Notes: generated by a model from the letters alone, not told the origin. Positions 40,070 to 48,424 are shown, numbered from the stretch's first letter. The stretch is DNA of 64,000 bases from Bacteroides sp. 51 (GCF_010500965.1 NZ_QVMI01000022.1:1-64000), one strand, 5' to 3'. Numbers and translations are program-made.

Positions 40070-41065
40070 TCATCCATTTATTTCAAGGAATTTCTTTAAT
40101 ACATTACGAGCTTTACCGCTTTCCAATGATTCTCTGGCTATGGCAATACATTCTTCGAGTGGTTTTCCAGGTTCGATAATCTGTATGGCAAATCCCGCAT
40201 TGGCAATTACTACATTCTTTTGTGCAGCTGTTGCTTTATTGTTCATCACATTGTCGAAAATACGAGCTGCGTCTTCGGGAGTATTTCCACCATCCAGGTC
40301 TTCTTCTTTATAGCGGCTGAAGCCCAGGCTTTCGGGTGTATAGATCTTTTCATTACCATTGGTTGCGACTTTGAATTCGCTGGTTAGTGAGATTTCATCA
40401 TAACCATCCAAGCTATGTACAACAGCAAACTGGTTTTTGCTTTCCTGAAAAGTGTAACTGTATAAACGTAATAGAGGTAAGTTGTATACCCCCAACAATT
40501 GATATTTAGGTATTACGGGGTTAACAAGCGGTCCTAACATATTAAAGAAAGTACGTACGGCTAATGCTTTGCGAACGGGGGCGACGGCTTTCATTGCCGG
40601 ATTGAAGAGTGGAGCATGCAGATAGGCTATTTGACATTCATCCATGCTGCGGCGCAATTTGTCATTATCGGTTGTGAATTTCACGCCGTGTTGTTCCATT
40701 ACATTACTGGCCCCGCTGATAGAGGTTGAACCATAATTTCCATGTTTTACAACCGGATATCCGGCACCGGCTACGGTAAAGCAAGCAGAAGTAGAGATGT
40801 TGAACGTATTCTTACCATCTCCTCCGGTGCCAACGATGTCAATCGGTTCAAACTCGCTGAGGTCTACCTGGGTACGCATTTCTTGTAATGCATCCCGGAA
40901 TCCACATAATTCTTCTACCGAAATATTCCTCATCAAGAATACGGTGATGAGTGAGGCTACTTGTGCATCGTTATATTTTCCCAATGCAATGTTTTGTAGT
41001 ATTTCCCGGGCTTCTTCGCGTCCCAGGTATTGATGTTCGAAAAGTTTATATAATATCTGTTTCAT
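40070..41065 (-). CDS. trpD: Anthranilate phosphoribosyltransferase
   Basis: This 331-residue enzyme transfers phosphoribose to anthranilate. GTGGDGKNTFNIST (81-94) is the PRPP-binding loop; HGNYGSTSISGASNVME and NMLGPLVNP are conserved. Overlaps trpG by 4 bp and precedes trpC by 7 bp. Not fused to trpG as it is in Escherichia coli. Function firm. Confidence 0.95.
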   Translation of the reverse strand: MKQILYKLFEHQYLGREEAREILQNIALGKYNDAQVASLITVFLMRNISVEELCGFRDALQEMRTQVDLSEFEPIDIVGTGGDGKNTFNISTSACFTVAGAGYPVVKHGNYGSTSISGASNVMEQHGVKFTTDNDKLRRSMDECQIAYLHAPLFNPAMKAVAPVRKALAVRTFFNMLGPLVNPVIPKYQLLGVYNLPLLRLYSYTFQESKNQFAVVHSLDGYDEISLTSEFKVATNGNEKIYTPESLGFSRYKEEDLDGGNTPEDAARIFDNVMNNKATAAQKNVVIANAGFAIQIIEPGKPLEECIAIARESLESGKARNVLKKFLEING

Positions 41066-41643
41066 AAGTTGTTCTGCGTTAAGATAAAATTCTCAATCAT
41101 AGTTCGCCCTTGCGGAGTAAGGACAGATTCCGGGTGAAACTGGATGCCATGTACGTCATATTCTTTATGCCTGATGGCCATAATCTGCTTCTCCTTACTC
41201 TCGGCCGTGATCTCCAGGCTCGTAGGAAAATCATTAGGGGAGATTACCCATGAGTGATATCTTCCTACCAGAAATTGTTTACCCAGGCTATTGAATATGT
41301 AATCCTCTCCTGTAACGTCAATGGGCGTTTGTATGCCGTGGTAAACCTGAGTCAGGTTTTCCAGTTTGCCTCCGAATGCTTCTCCAATGGCCTGATGTCC
41401 CAGACAAACTCCCAATATACTTTTGGTTGGTGCATATCGGTGGATGATGGGGAGTAGCAGCCCGGCCTCTTCCGGTATACCTGGTCCTGGTGATAGGATG
41501 ATTTTATCGAACGATTCTACTTCCTTTATATCTATTTTATCATTACGGCATACTTCTATTTCATATCCCCCGATTTCTTTAACCAAATGATAGAGGTTAT
41601 ATGTAAATGAGTCGTAATTATCTACTATTAATAGTTTTCTCAT
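41062..41643 (-). CDS. trpG: Anthranilate synthase glutamine amidotransferase component
   Basis: This 193-residue class I amidotransferase provides ammonia for TrpE. Nucleophile Cys in GVCLGHQAIGEAFGG, catalytic His/Glu in GIQFHPES. Separate from TrpD, 6 bp after trpE. It could also serve p-aminobenzoate synthesis as in other bacteria. Confidence 0.94.
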   Translation of the reverse strand: MRKLLIVDNYDSFTYNLYHLVKEIGGYEIEVCRNDKIDIKEVESFDKIILSPGPGIPEEAGLLLPIIHRYAPTKSILGVCLGHQAIGEAFGGKLENLTQVYHGIQTPIDVTGEDYIFNSLGKQFLVGRYHSWVISPNDFPTSLEITAESKEKQIMAIRHKEYDVHGIQFHPESVLTPQGRTMIENFILTQNNL

Positions 41644-41649
41644 AGTGTG

Positions 41650-43053
41650 TTAGTTTTTGAGTGAAGCGGCCATGTCGATAGCCTTTTTGAGTGCTCCCAA
41701 TTTGTTGTTTACTTCTTGTAATTCGTATTCATCCTGGCTTGCGGCTACGATTCCTCCTCCTGCCTGGAACCAAAGTTCATTGTTGCGACTTACAAATGTA
41801 CGGATCGTAATAGCCTGATTCAGATTGCCATTGAGGCCAATGAAACCAATGCAACCACCATACGCACCGCGATTATGAGGCTCAATTTTGCTGATGAGTT
41901 GCATGGCGCGTACCTTGGGCGCTCCGCTTAATGTTCCCGCCGGAAAGGTATCAATGAAGGACTTTATGCGGTCTGCATTCTCATTCAGGATGCCTCCCAC
42001 CCGCGATACAAGATGGATGACGTGGCTATAATACTGGGGTTCTTTGTAAAAAACAACACGTACATCGTGGCAGTTGCGGCTAAGATCGTTCCGGGCGAGG
42101 TCGACAAGCATCACGTGTTCTGCATTCTCCTTCGGGTCACTAAGTAACGCTTCTGCCAGTTCTTTGTCTTTTTGTACATCTCCCGTGCGGCGTGTAGTGC
42201 CTGCAATCGGATCGATATATGCTTTCTCTCCTTCTATTTTACAATGAGTCTCAGGTGATGAACCAAAGATGCGGAACCCTCCGAAGTCGAAGTAGAAGAG
42301 GTAAGGTGAAGGATTAATGCTGCGTAAAGCGCGATATACTTTAAAATCATCGCCCGCATACGGTTGGATAAAGCGGCGGGAAAGTACAATCTGAAATACA
42401 TCGCCACGCATGCAGTGGGCTATTCCTTTACGAATGTTGGCTTTGTGTTCTTCGTCGGTAATCGGGCTACTGACCGGTCCGGTGACGGAGAAGTTGTACG
42501 AAGCGTAGTTGCGGTTCTCTATTGCGGCTTCCAGTTGGTTCAGGGTGCTCGATTCTCCTTCTGCCAATATCTCGACAAGGGTCAATTCATTCTTGAAATG
42601 ATTAAAGATCAAGACATATTTGTATAAGATATACAGAATATCGGGGGCGTCATTCATGTCGTCGTGGCTCTCTTTAATAGGAATATTTTCGAAGTATTTT
42701 ACCGCATTGAATGTTGTGTAGCCATATAATCCGCATACTTCGGCATTTTCTCCTTCCACCCGGAACTTGTGAATAAAACTATTTATGGCTTTTTCTACTG
42801 TAAATGAATCCGTAAGTGGTGTATTTAGTTGACTGCCATCCGGAAAACTCTCCGTTATCATATCATTGTTTACCCCGATGCTGGCCAATGGGCAAAGGGC
42901 TATGAATGATAAACTGTTTTCGCCGGCATGATAATCTGAACTTTCCATTAGTACGGATTGTGGATACAAGTCGCGCACTTTCAGGTAGATACTGACAGGT
43001 GTGTGCATATCTCCCAACACCTTTTTGCTATTTGTCTGATAAGAATATTTCAT
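41650..43053 (-). CDS. trpE: Anthranilate synthase component I
   Basis: This 467-residue enzyme is counted from ATG 43053 (MKYSYQTNSKKVLGD). The frame is open to 43107, but that extra part is encoded by the palindromic element at the trpB end and is surely not native. The chorismate-binding C-terminal half is typical: LSRRFIQPY, GSSPETH, PIAGTTRRTGD, DLARNDLSR, TLSGAPKVRAMQLI, YGGCIGFIG. The N-terminal half contains the Trp-feedback site ESSDYH-like motif (MESSDYHAGENSLSF). Converts chorismate with ammonia from TrpG to anthranilate. Confidence 0.95.
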   Translation of the reverse strand: MKYSYQTNSKKVLGDMHTPVSIYLKVRDLYPQSVLMESSDYHAGENSLSFIALCPLASIGVNNDMITESFPDGSQLNTPLTDSFTVEKAINSFIHKFRVEGENAEVCGLYGYTTFNAVKYFENIPIKESHDDMNDAPDILYILYKYVLIFNHFKNELTLVEILAEGESSTLNQLEAAIENRNYASYNFSVTGPVSSPITDEEHKANIRKGIAHCMRGDVFQIVLSRRFIQPYAGDDFKVYRALRSINPSPYLFYFDFGGFRIFGSSPETHCKIEGEKAYIDPIAGTTRRTGDVQKDKELAEALLSDPKENAEHVMLVDLARNDLSRNCHDVRVVFYKEPQYYSHVIHLVSRVGGILNENADRIKSFIDTFPAGTLSGAPKVRAMQLISKIEPHNRGAYGGCIGFIGLNGNLNQAITIRTFVSRNNELWFQAGGGIVAASQDEYELQEVNNKLGALKKAIDMAASLKN

Positions 43054-43073
43054 AATTTGTGAGTTATTAGTGG

Positions 43074-44300
43074 TTAAGCTTGACAATCGTATGTTGGGTG
43101 ACCGCATGGAAACTTGGCAGCGGCACCTTGCCGTAAATATGTATTTATATCTTTGTCTCCGCGACCGGATACGGTTAACACTACAACATCTGTGGGTTTG
43201 AATTCCATTTTGCTTAGTGCCCCAATGGCATGTGCCGATTCGAGCGCAGGGATGATACCTTCGAGTTTGGTTAATTCATAAGCTGCTTCTATGGCTTCGT
43301 CATCATTAACGGGAAGTACTGTGGCGCGTTTCTGTGCGGCCAGATTGGCGTGAATGGGTCCGATACCAGGGTAATCTAATCCGGCTGAAATGGAGTAAGG
43401 TTCTTCAATTTGTCCATCTTCATTCTGGATAACATATGTGCGTGCACCGTGGATTATTCCGGTTTGTCCCAATTTGATGGTTGCTGCCGTAAGCCCGGTT
43501 TCAACACCTTTTCCTCCGGCTTCTGCCAATACGATTTGGGTACGCATATCGTCGATATAGTGATAAATGGTTCCTGCTGCGTTGCTTCCTCCGCCTACAC
43601 AAGCTATCAGGTAATCCGGGTTTTCGCGTCCTTCTTGTTCCAAAAGTTGCTTTTTAATCTCTTCGCTGATGACAGCTTGTAGTTTGGAAACCATGTCCGG
43701 ATAGGGGTGAGGACCTACTACAGAACCGATGATGTAAAATGTATCTGAGGGATGACAACACCAGTCGCGTATGGCTTCGTTGGTAGCATCTTTCAATGTC
43801 ATGTTGCCTGAGGTAACGGGAATGACTGTGGCTCCGAGCATTTTCATTTTTTCGACGTTGATATGTTGGCGTTCTATATCGGTTTTGCCCATATATACAA
43901 TGCATTCCATATCCATGAGTGCGCATACGGTAGCTGTTGCTACTCCGTGTTGTCCGGCCCCGGTTTCTGCAATAATGCGTTTCTTACCCATGCGGCGTGC
44001 TAGTAAGATTTGTCCGACTGTATTATTTATCTTATGCGAGCCGGTGTGGTTCAGGTCTTCGCGTTTCAGATAAATTTTGCATCCATATTTCCGGGAAAGA
44101 CGTTTAGCCAGATAGAGTGGGGAAGGGCGCCCTACGTAGTCGCGAAGCAATTGCTCGTATTCCTTTTTGAAACTCTCGCTTTGCATCACTTCCAGATACA
44201 TGTTTCGCAAGTCTTCTACACATTTGTGGAGTATTTCGGGGATGTATGCTCCACCAAATTCACCGTAATAACCGTTTTGATCTACTAAGAAAGTTTTCAT
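43074..44300 (-). CDS. trpB: Tryptophan synthase beta chain with repeat-derived C-terminus
   Basis: This 408-residue PLP enzyme joins indole and serine. PLP-lysine in REDLNHTGSHKINN (Lys of HK), GAGQHG, GGGSNAAG and SGRGDKDINTYL are all normal. Family members end soon after DINTYL. Here about 16 residues more (RQGAAAKFPCGHPTYDCQA) follow, and are encoded by a copy of the dispersed palindromic element (43102-43133) that has replaced the original end. First structural gene of the operon, behind the leader peptide and attenuator. Order trpB-E-G-D-C-(F/A) is that of Bacteroidales. Confidence 0.95.
   Translation of the reverse strand: MKTFLVDQNGYYGEFGGAYIPEILHKCVEDLRNMYLEVMQSESFKKEYEQLLRDYVGRPSPLYLAKRLSRKYGCKIYLKREDLNHTGSHKINNTVGQILLARRMGKKRIIAETGAGQHGVATATVCALMDMECIVYMGKTDIERQHINVEKMKMLGATVIPVTSGNMTLKDATNEAIRDWCCHPSDTFYIIGSVVGPHPYPDMVSKLQAVISEEIKKQLLEQEGRENPDYLIACVGGGSNAAGTIYHYIDDMRTQIVLAEAGGKGVETGLTAATIKLGQTGIIHGARTYVIQNEDGQIEEPYSISAGLDYPGIGPIHANLAAQKRATVLPVNDDEAIEAAYELTKLEGIIPALESAHAIGALSKMEFKPTDVVVLTVSGRGDKDINTYLRQGAAAKFPCGHPTYDCQA
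43102..43133. repeat. Palindromic element at the 3' end of trpB
   Basis: CCGCATGGAAACTTGGCAG followed by CGGCACCTTGCCG is the dispersed element in the orientation opposite to that in trpC. It encodes the C-terminal extension of TrpB and lies just before trpE. Confidence 0.75.
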
Positions 44301-44344
44301 AATCTGTTTTGTATTTAATTTATGCTATTGATTCGGGGGGATAA

Positions 44345-44380
44345 AAACGAAAAAGCCCTGTCGCAGGTGCGACAGGGCTC
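44345..44380 (-). promoter_or_regulatory. trp operon attenuator terminator
   Basis: A 12-bp perfect stem AGCCCTGTCGCA (44354-44365) / TGCGACAGGGCT (44368-44379), followed on the minus strand by TTTTCGTTTTT. It stands between the leader peptide and trpB, about 45 bp upstream of the trpB start, the place of an attenuator. Confidence 0.8.
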
Positions 44381-44427
44381 TTAAATGAATATTTTTCTAC
44401 TTAGTATATATACACGAGACTGCTACC

Positions 44428-44487
44428 TTACGACTTTATGGAGTGTAAGTAGCGCCACCAACATGCATTTACTAATTTTTTTTTCAT
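44428..44487 (-). CDS. trpL: trp leader peptide with tandem Trp codons
   Basis: This 19-residue peptide has sequence MKKKLVNACWWRYLHSIKS. Two neighbouring Trp codons (positions 10-11) are the mark of ribosome-mediated attenuation: when tryptophan-charged tRNA is scarce the ribosome stalls there and an antiterminator forms in front of the terminator at 44354-44379. A purine-rich stretch AAAAAGAG precedes the ATG. The predicted start of transcription (from the -7 box at 44511) is about 17 bp upstream. The stop lies about 48 bp from the terminator stem. Short and easily overlooked, but the combination of WW codons, promoter and terminator is hard to get by chance. Confidence 0.8.
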   Translation of the reverse strand: MKKKLVNACWWRYLHSIKS

Positions 44488-44510
44488 CTCTTTTTGCTAT
44501 AATTCCTAGG

Positions 44511-44518
44511 CAAAAGTA
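44511..44518 (-). promoter_or_regulatory. trp operon promoter -7 box
   Basis: Minus-strand TACTTTTG, exact TAnnTTTG, with TTGG about 18 bp upstream as a weak -33. It is 24 bp in front of the leader peptide start. Confidence 0.6.
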
Positions 44519-44669
44519 ATCATATTGTTTTAAACTCCAACTATTTTCTGCAAATAATTTATTTTTCTGCAATTGAAGCATCTTATATGTAAGGCCATTA
44601 ATTACTCTTCAAAGAACCTCTTAATACTGGTTTAAGTACCCACTAGTGGCAATTCTTTTTAAAATACCA

Positions 44670-45941
44670 TTAATAACCAATTACTGAAAAGGCATTTTCC
44701 ATTCTATCTTGTTCAGATGAAGAAATCTGATACCTCTTTGCCTCCTGTCTCCAATTTGATGCAACTTTTTTTAATTGTTCAATTATTGTCTGTGCCTCCT
44801 CCTTTTCAAGTCGGAAGAAATCAGCAACACTTAATACCAAATCTAAATCCAATGAATTATCATCAAGACTTATATTCAACTTCAAACCTGTTCCATCCGG
44901 ATTCGGATTAATATCATAAGCAGGAGAAAGCCTCCAACCTTTATCATTTAATAGAAAACCATGATTACGTAAATGGTCATCCGCATTACTGATACAAACT
45001 GAAAATGCAATACGTCTGAAGAGTTCTTTCAGATCTTCGCTTACATTGGAACCATGTTTGATGATAAATTCGGCAAGTTCCAAATAGCTGACTCCCTCAT
45101 CTGCTCCTGTTCCGTCCGTATATCCGAGCAAGGTCATGGCAGAAGCAAAATGGATACGTTTTCCTTCATTATCCCTATCAAACCGTTTAGTCAGATAAGT
45201 ATGATATCTACTATTGAATTTTCCAATTTTCCCTATAGCACAATTTATTCCGGCTTTTTGAGCAAGAGAATTGGCCACCATTTCCCAAGCTCCTATATTC
45301 ACATCATCATTTTTACTGGGAAATTTTGCAATCCATAAAGAACCATCAGTATCCTGGATATTTGCTTTGGGACGGGCTCCGCCCAATGAGGAGCCGGGAG
45401 CATATAACATATTCAACCATTTTAAAAGTTCCGGATTATCTTCTTCTAATCCTTTTTCATATTCAAGACTGGCACTTTCAAGTTCTCTTATTGAAGTCCA
45501 TGGAGGAGTAGCATAATCTTTATTATTATCTAAAAAGTCTCCTTCTTTGTCCGTTTTAAAACGCAAACCTCCCATGCGGAGAGGATCATAAACTCCAAGT
45601 AAAAAATCTGATTCAAATAAGGCTCTTGCCTTTCTTTCCTCTTGTTTTGCCAAAGCTATTTCACGACGTTTCATCAAGACGCGCCCCCATCTGTCAGGTG
45701 ATGAATCAAGAAATATTCCAAAATTCAGCTTCTCATCACGTAGATGTTGGAATCCCGAGAAAAGCGACAGGTCAGGATCAAGAATTTTTGCTTTACCTGA
45801 TTTTAGCCACTCATCATCATACTGGAAAGAAAATATTTCTTTTCCCCTTATCTGATTTGCAGTCAGGGTTCCCATAAAATACGGATGGTTTAAATCTACC
45901 CAATCAGCATATACATATATATTTTTTGTCGAATCTCTCAT
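44670..45941 (-). CDS. hipA: HipA-family Ser/Thr kinase toxin
   Basis: This 423-residue protein has the HipA fold: N-terminal sub-domain with FGIFLDSSPDRWGR (about 75-90), the P-loop-like SSLGGARPKAN (about 190-200), catalytic loop ISNADDHLRNHGFLL and metal-binding AYDINP (about 345). In HipA of E. coli such a kinase phosphorylates Glu-tRNA synthetase and causes growth arrest; the target here is unknown. Located 3 bp downstream of hipB, forming a type II toxin-antitoxin pair. The pair stands between trp genes and a DUF308 pair. Confidence 0.9.
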   Translation of the reverse strand: MRDSTKNIYVYADWVDLNHPYFMGTLTANQIRGKEIFSFQYDDEWLKSGKAKILDPDLSLFSGFQHLRDEKLNFGIFLDSSPDRWGRVLMKRREIALAKQEERKARALFESDFLLGVYDPLRMGGLRFKTDKEGDFLDNNKDYATPPWTSIRELESASLEYEKGLEEDNPELLKWLNMLYAPGSSLGGARPKANIQDTDGSLWIAKFPSKNDDVNIGAWEMVANSLAQKAGINCAIGKIGKFNSRYHTYLTKRFDRDNEGKRIHFASAMTLLGYTDGTGADEGVSYLELAEFIIKHGSNVSEDLKELFRRIAFSVCISNADDHLRNHGFLLNDKGWRLSPAYDINPNPDGTGLKLNISLDDNSLDLDLVLSVADFFRLEKEEAQTIIEQLKKVASNWRQEAKRYQISSSEQDRMENAFSVIGY

Positions 45942-45944
45942 AAC

Positions 45945-46256
45945 TTATTTCTTTGAGGAACTCCGGCCTAAAAGCAATTCGGCATCTTGCAATTTCCTTC
46001 CCAGTATATCTTCTCCGGCTAGTTTAAGAATGTCTTTCTCCAACCCAAGCACAAATAGTACTTGAGCATAAACACCAAAAGAAACAGAAGGAAGTCCTTT
46101 TTCTACCTGCCATAAGGTAGAACGGGAAATACCTGCACGTTCTGAAACTTGCTCCATGGTAAGATTTCGCCTGAGACGTGCTAATTTTATATTTTCACCG
46201 GCCTCTTCAAGGATTTTACCTAAGCGGGGCAATAATGTCAGTCCTTTACTTTTCAT
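45945..46256 (-). CDS. hipB: HipB-like Xre-family antitoxin
   Basis: This 103-residue Xre/Cro HTH protein has NIKLARLRRNLTMEQVSERA, GISRSTLWQVEKGLPSVSF and a C-terminal hydrophobic helix. It neutralises HipA and represses the operon. Its promoter (46275-46305) holds a 12-bp palindrome that could be the operator. Confidence 0.88.
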   Translation of the reverse strand: MKSKGLTLLPRLGKILEEAGENIKLARLRRNLTMEQVSERAGISRSTLWQVEKGLPSVSFGVYAQVLFVLGLEKDILKLAGEDILGRKLQDAELLLGRSSSKK

Positions 46257-46274
46257 ACGGATTTATATTTTGCA

Positions 46275-46305
46275 CAAAAATAACATTAATGTTTTATATA
46301 TCAAA
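46275..46305 (-). promoter_or_regulatory. hipBA promoter with palindromic operator in the spacer
   Basis: Minus-strand TTTG (plus 46302-46305), 19-bp spacer, TATTTTTG (plus 46275-46282): a perfect Bacteroidales promoter. The spacer holds the palindrome AACATTAATGTT (46282-46293). A near-copy of the -33/spacer part in the plus orientation stands at 46442-46461 before the neighbouring gene. Confidence 0.7.
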
Positions 46306-46470
46306 CAAAATGCAATAGAATCACTCTTCGTTGTAATGAAATAGCCGTTCTTTTCACCTTATTTCTTAGCAAAGTTCTCTTTTACTCTTTGCATATCCCG
46401 TAGAATGCTCTGAACTAAAACTTTCGCATAGCGTTGTATCATTTGATATAAAACATTAAATTTGAATTTT

Positions 46471-46605
46471 ATGAATCGTAAATTTTGGATCGCTGTAGGT
46501 GTGGTTATTGCTATTGTTTTACTTCTTTATTGGTTGTTTATGGCCGAAACATTGGAGGAAACGGTGGCTATGGTATCGCAAACAGCAAAAAGCTTCATGG
46601 TATGA
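46471..46605 (+). CDS. Small single-helix membrane protein coupled to DUF308 gene
   Basis: This 44-residue protein has MNRKFWIAV at the start, a hydrophobic helix (about 7-24) and a polar tail with TLEETVAMVSQTAK. Its TGA overlaps the ATG of the DUF308 gene as ATGA, so the two are translationally coupled. Too short for usual gene calling, but start, coupling and helix suggest it is real. It might be a small partner of the DUF308 membrane protein. Confidence 0.62.
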   Translation: MNRKFWIAVGVVIAIVLLLYWLFMAETLEETVAMVSQTAKSFMV

Positions 46606-47165
46606 AACATTTGAACTATTCACTTATCCGTATTGTGTTTGCCTTGATAATTGGGCTTGTGTTGGTTATTTGGCCTGATACGGCTTCGGATTATCTGGTT
46701 ATCACGATCGGTATTTTGTTTATTATTCCCGGACTGATTGGACTGATTGGTTATTTTACGAGCAACAAGACTGAAGGTCAGCGTTTTCCGCTTGAAGGGT
46801 TGGGAAGTCTTCTGTTTGGAATCTGGTTGGTGCTTATGCCCGATTTTTTTGCAAACCTGTTGATGTATTTGCTTGGCATAATCCTGGTGTTGGGGGGAGC
46901 TCAGCAAATCTATTCCGTGTATATTGCCCGGCGTTGGACTACCGTTCCGCTTGGGTTTTATGCGCTTCCTGTATTGACTCTTCTGGGTGGGTTGTTTATT
47001 CTCTTCAACCCGGTTGAGGCGCGAAATACGGCTTTTCTGATTATAGGTATTATGAGTATTGTATATGCAGTGACAGAGCTAATAAACTGGTTCCGCTTTA
47101 CTAACCGTAAACCTAAAACTCCTATGCGTACGGATATTGAGGAGGCTACAATAATAGAAGAATAG
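46602..47165 (+). CDS. HdeD/DUF308-family membrane protein
   Basis: This protein has 187 residues from ATG 46602 (MKHLNYSLIR); the frame extends to 46485, but those codons overlap the small ORF in another frame. It has six hydrophobic segments in three pairs, with repeated Gly-rich FGIWLVLMPDF- and LLGGLFILFNPVEA-type units, as in HdeD/DUF308 proteins. Inner-membrane protein of poorly known function, linked in E. coli to acid resistance. C-terminal tail acidic. A 44-bp inverted repeat begins 3 bp after its stop. Confidence 0.82.
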   Translation: MKHLNYSLIRIVFALIIGLVLVIWPDTASDYLVITIGILFIIPGLIGLIGYFTSNKTEGQRFPLEGLGSLLFGIWLVLMPDFFANLLMYLLGIILVLGGAQQIYSVYIARRWTTVPLGFYALPVLTLLGGLFILFNPVEARNTAFLIIGIMSIVYAVTELINWFRFTNRKPKTPMRTDIEEATIIEE

Positions 47166-47168
47166 TTT

Positions 47169-47275
47169 ATTTACGATTGGACTATTTACTATTTACGATT
47201 GAGGTTACTTAGTGTATCTATATATACAAAGCTAAGTAACCTCAATCGTAAATAGTAAATAGTCCAATCGTAAAT
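47169..47275. repeat. 44-bp perfect inverted repeat of the TTTACGATT family
   Basis: Arms 47169-47212 and 47232-47275 are exact reverse complements with a 19-bp loop. The arm contains ATTTACGATTGGACTATTTA and GATTGAGGTTAC. The left arm begins 3 bp after the DUF308 stop and the right arm ends 4 bp before the next gene's stop, so the hairpin sits exactly between two convergent genes and may act as a terminator for both. Confidence 0.85.
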
Positions 47276-47279
47276 CCCT

Positions 47280-47459
47280 TTATCCTCTGTCTAATGTTCC
47301 TTCATCCGGATTTATTTCTCTGACTGCTTCTTTAACCTCTTTCTTAGTTGCAGGTTTCATAATCGTATCTTGATTATTATTTGGCCTTATTTGTTGTACT
47401 GCATTTCTGATATCAGGCGAAGTAGCTTTCTTTTTGTCTTTTGATTCATTTGATTTCAT
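47280..47459 (-). CDS. Small basic protein of unknown function
   Basis: This 59-residue protein is Lys/Asn/Gln-rich: MKSNESKDKKKATSPD at the start, IRNAVQQIRP in the middle and KKEVKEAVREINPDEGTLDR at the end, with no hydrophobic segment. Codon pattern and the complete start and stop make it a plausible gene missed by length cut-offs. I do not recognise a family. It is convergent with the DUF308 gene across the 44-bp inverted repeat. Confidence 0.5.
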   Translation of the reverse strand: MKSNESKDKKKATSPDIRNAVQQIRPNNNQDTIMKPATKKEVKEAVREINPDEGTLDRG

Positions 47460-47818
47460 AATCTTTTGTTTTTAGTTATTATCTTGCTTACTTAACATTT
47501 CAGGGTTGAAGTTGGTTCACTGCTTTGGGGTCTTTTCTGTATTGAACCCGGAAATCGGTTTTGTTGACATGATCAGTAGATGTCTCAAGATGAAGAGCAA
47601 TTAAGTCTGTATGTATTTTTCGGCATTTAAATATCCTTCTGTATCGCCTGTATTCATGCGGCTTTTGCGATGATGCAACAAAAAAATATTTTTGATGCAT
47701 CAAAAGATAATTTTCGTTGCATCAAAAATATTTTTTTGATTCATCCTTTTAATCAACCTTTTGTGGTTGTAGTGAAATCTGAATTCTTTCTACGAGAGTT
47801 ATATTCCCGTTTCAGCTA
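47460..47818. other. Intergenic with two AT-rich dyads
   Basis: Near-palindromes of the type GATGCA-A/T-rich-TGCATC at about 47672-47701 and 47716-47745 face each other before the small protein gene and behind the OMP gene. They could end the OMP transcript or bind a regulator. A short ORF on the minus strand (47500-47703) overlaps them and is probably spurious. Confidence 0.4.
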
Positions 47819-48424
47819 TTAAAATTTATAACCAACCATAATTGACAGGTTCATGTTTTTAGGAGAATCACCATCAAAGTCCAGTCTTTTAATAAGGCCA
47901 TATTGTCCTTCCAATCCAATGAGGAGCCTGTTGATTTCGGCTGTTACACCTACTCCAAGACCCAGGTCGAATCGTTTTACGCCATAGTCTCCGAATGTGT
48001 TTTCTTTATCAGAAGCAGCACCGCGTACGGTAGCTTTGGTCTTACCCGCGATACCATAGGCAATATATGGACCGGCTGAGAGGACAAGGTTGGTATTATC
48101 TGAAATATAAAAACGGGCAGCTCCCATCATTGGCATTTCAAGATATACTTCGTTTACTTTGATCTCGATCAGGTCGGAATCGACTTTGGTACCTCTGGAC
48201 GATAAATACAATCCACTCTGTACAGACCATAAATTTGTAAATACCCACTCGGCTCCTCCACCAATTTTGTAGCCAATCTTGGCTTTTGTGTCACCACCCT
48301 GGCTCCAGTTACTGATATTCATACCTCCTTTGACACTCCATATAAGTTCCGATGGAATTTGTTGTTGTGCATAAGATACAGTCGCAATGAGTGCGAAAAA
48401 CATTAATATAAAACTCTTTTTCAT
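47819..48424 (-). CDS. PorT-family outer-membrane beta-barrel protein
   Basis: This protein has about 201 residues from the second Met (MKKSFILM); the frame opens two codons earlier. Signal peptide ending at YAQ (about 20). About eight amphipathic strands (WSVKGGMNISNWS, KIGYKIGGGAEWVF, SVQSGLYLSSRG and so on) end with IMVGYKF, with terminal Phe. Small outer-membrane porin-like protein with unknown substrate. Single gene. Confidence 0.8.
   Translation of the reverse strand: MKKSFILMFFALIATVSYAQQQIPSELIWSVKGGMNISNWSQGGDTKAKIGYKIGGGAEWVFTNLWSVQSGLYLSSRGTKVDSDLIEIKVNEVYLEMPMMGAARFYISDNTNLVLSAGPYIAYGIAGKTKATVRGAASDKENTFGDYGVKRFDLGLGVGVTAEINRLLIGLEGQYGLIKRLDFDGDSPKNMNLSIMVGYKF

Noticed and set aside
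43054-43107. Longer TrpE start
   Set aside because: The extra codons come from the palindromic element overlapping trpB; family N-terminus begins near MKYSYQ.
47500-47703. 67-residue minus-strand frame
   Set aside because: Runs through AT-rich dyads, starts without ribosome site and has no recognisable pattern.
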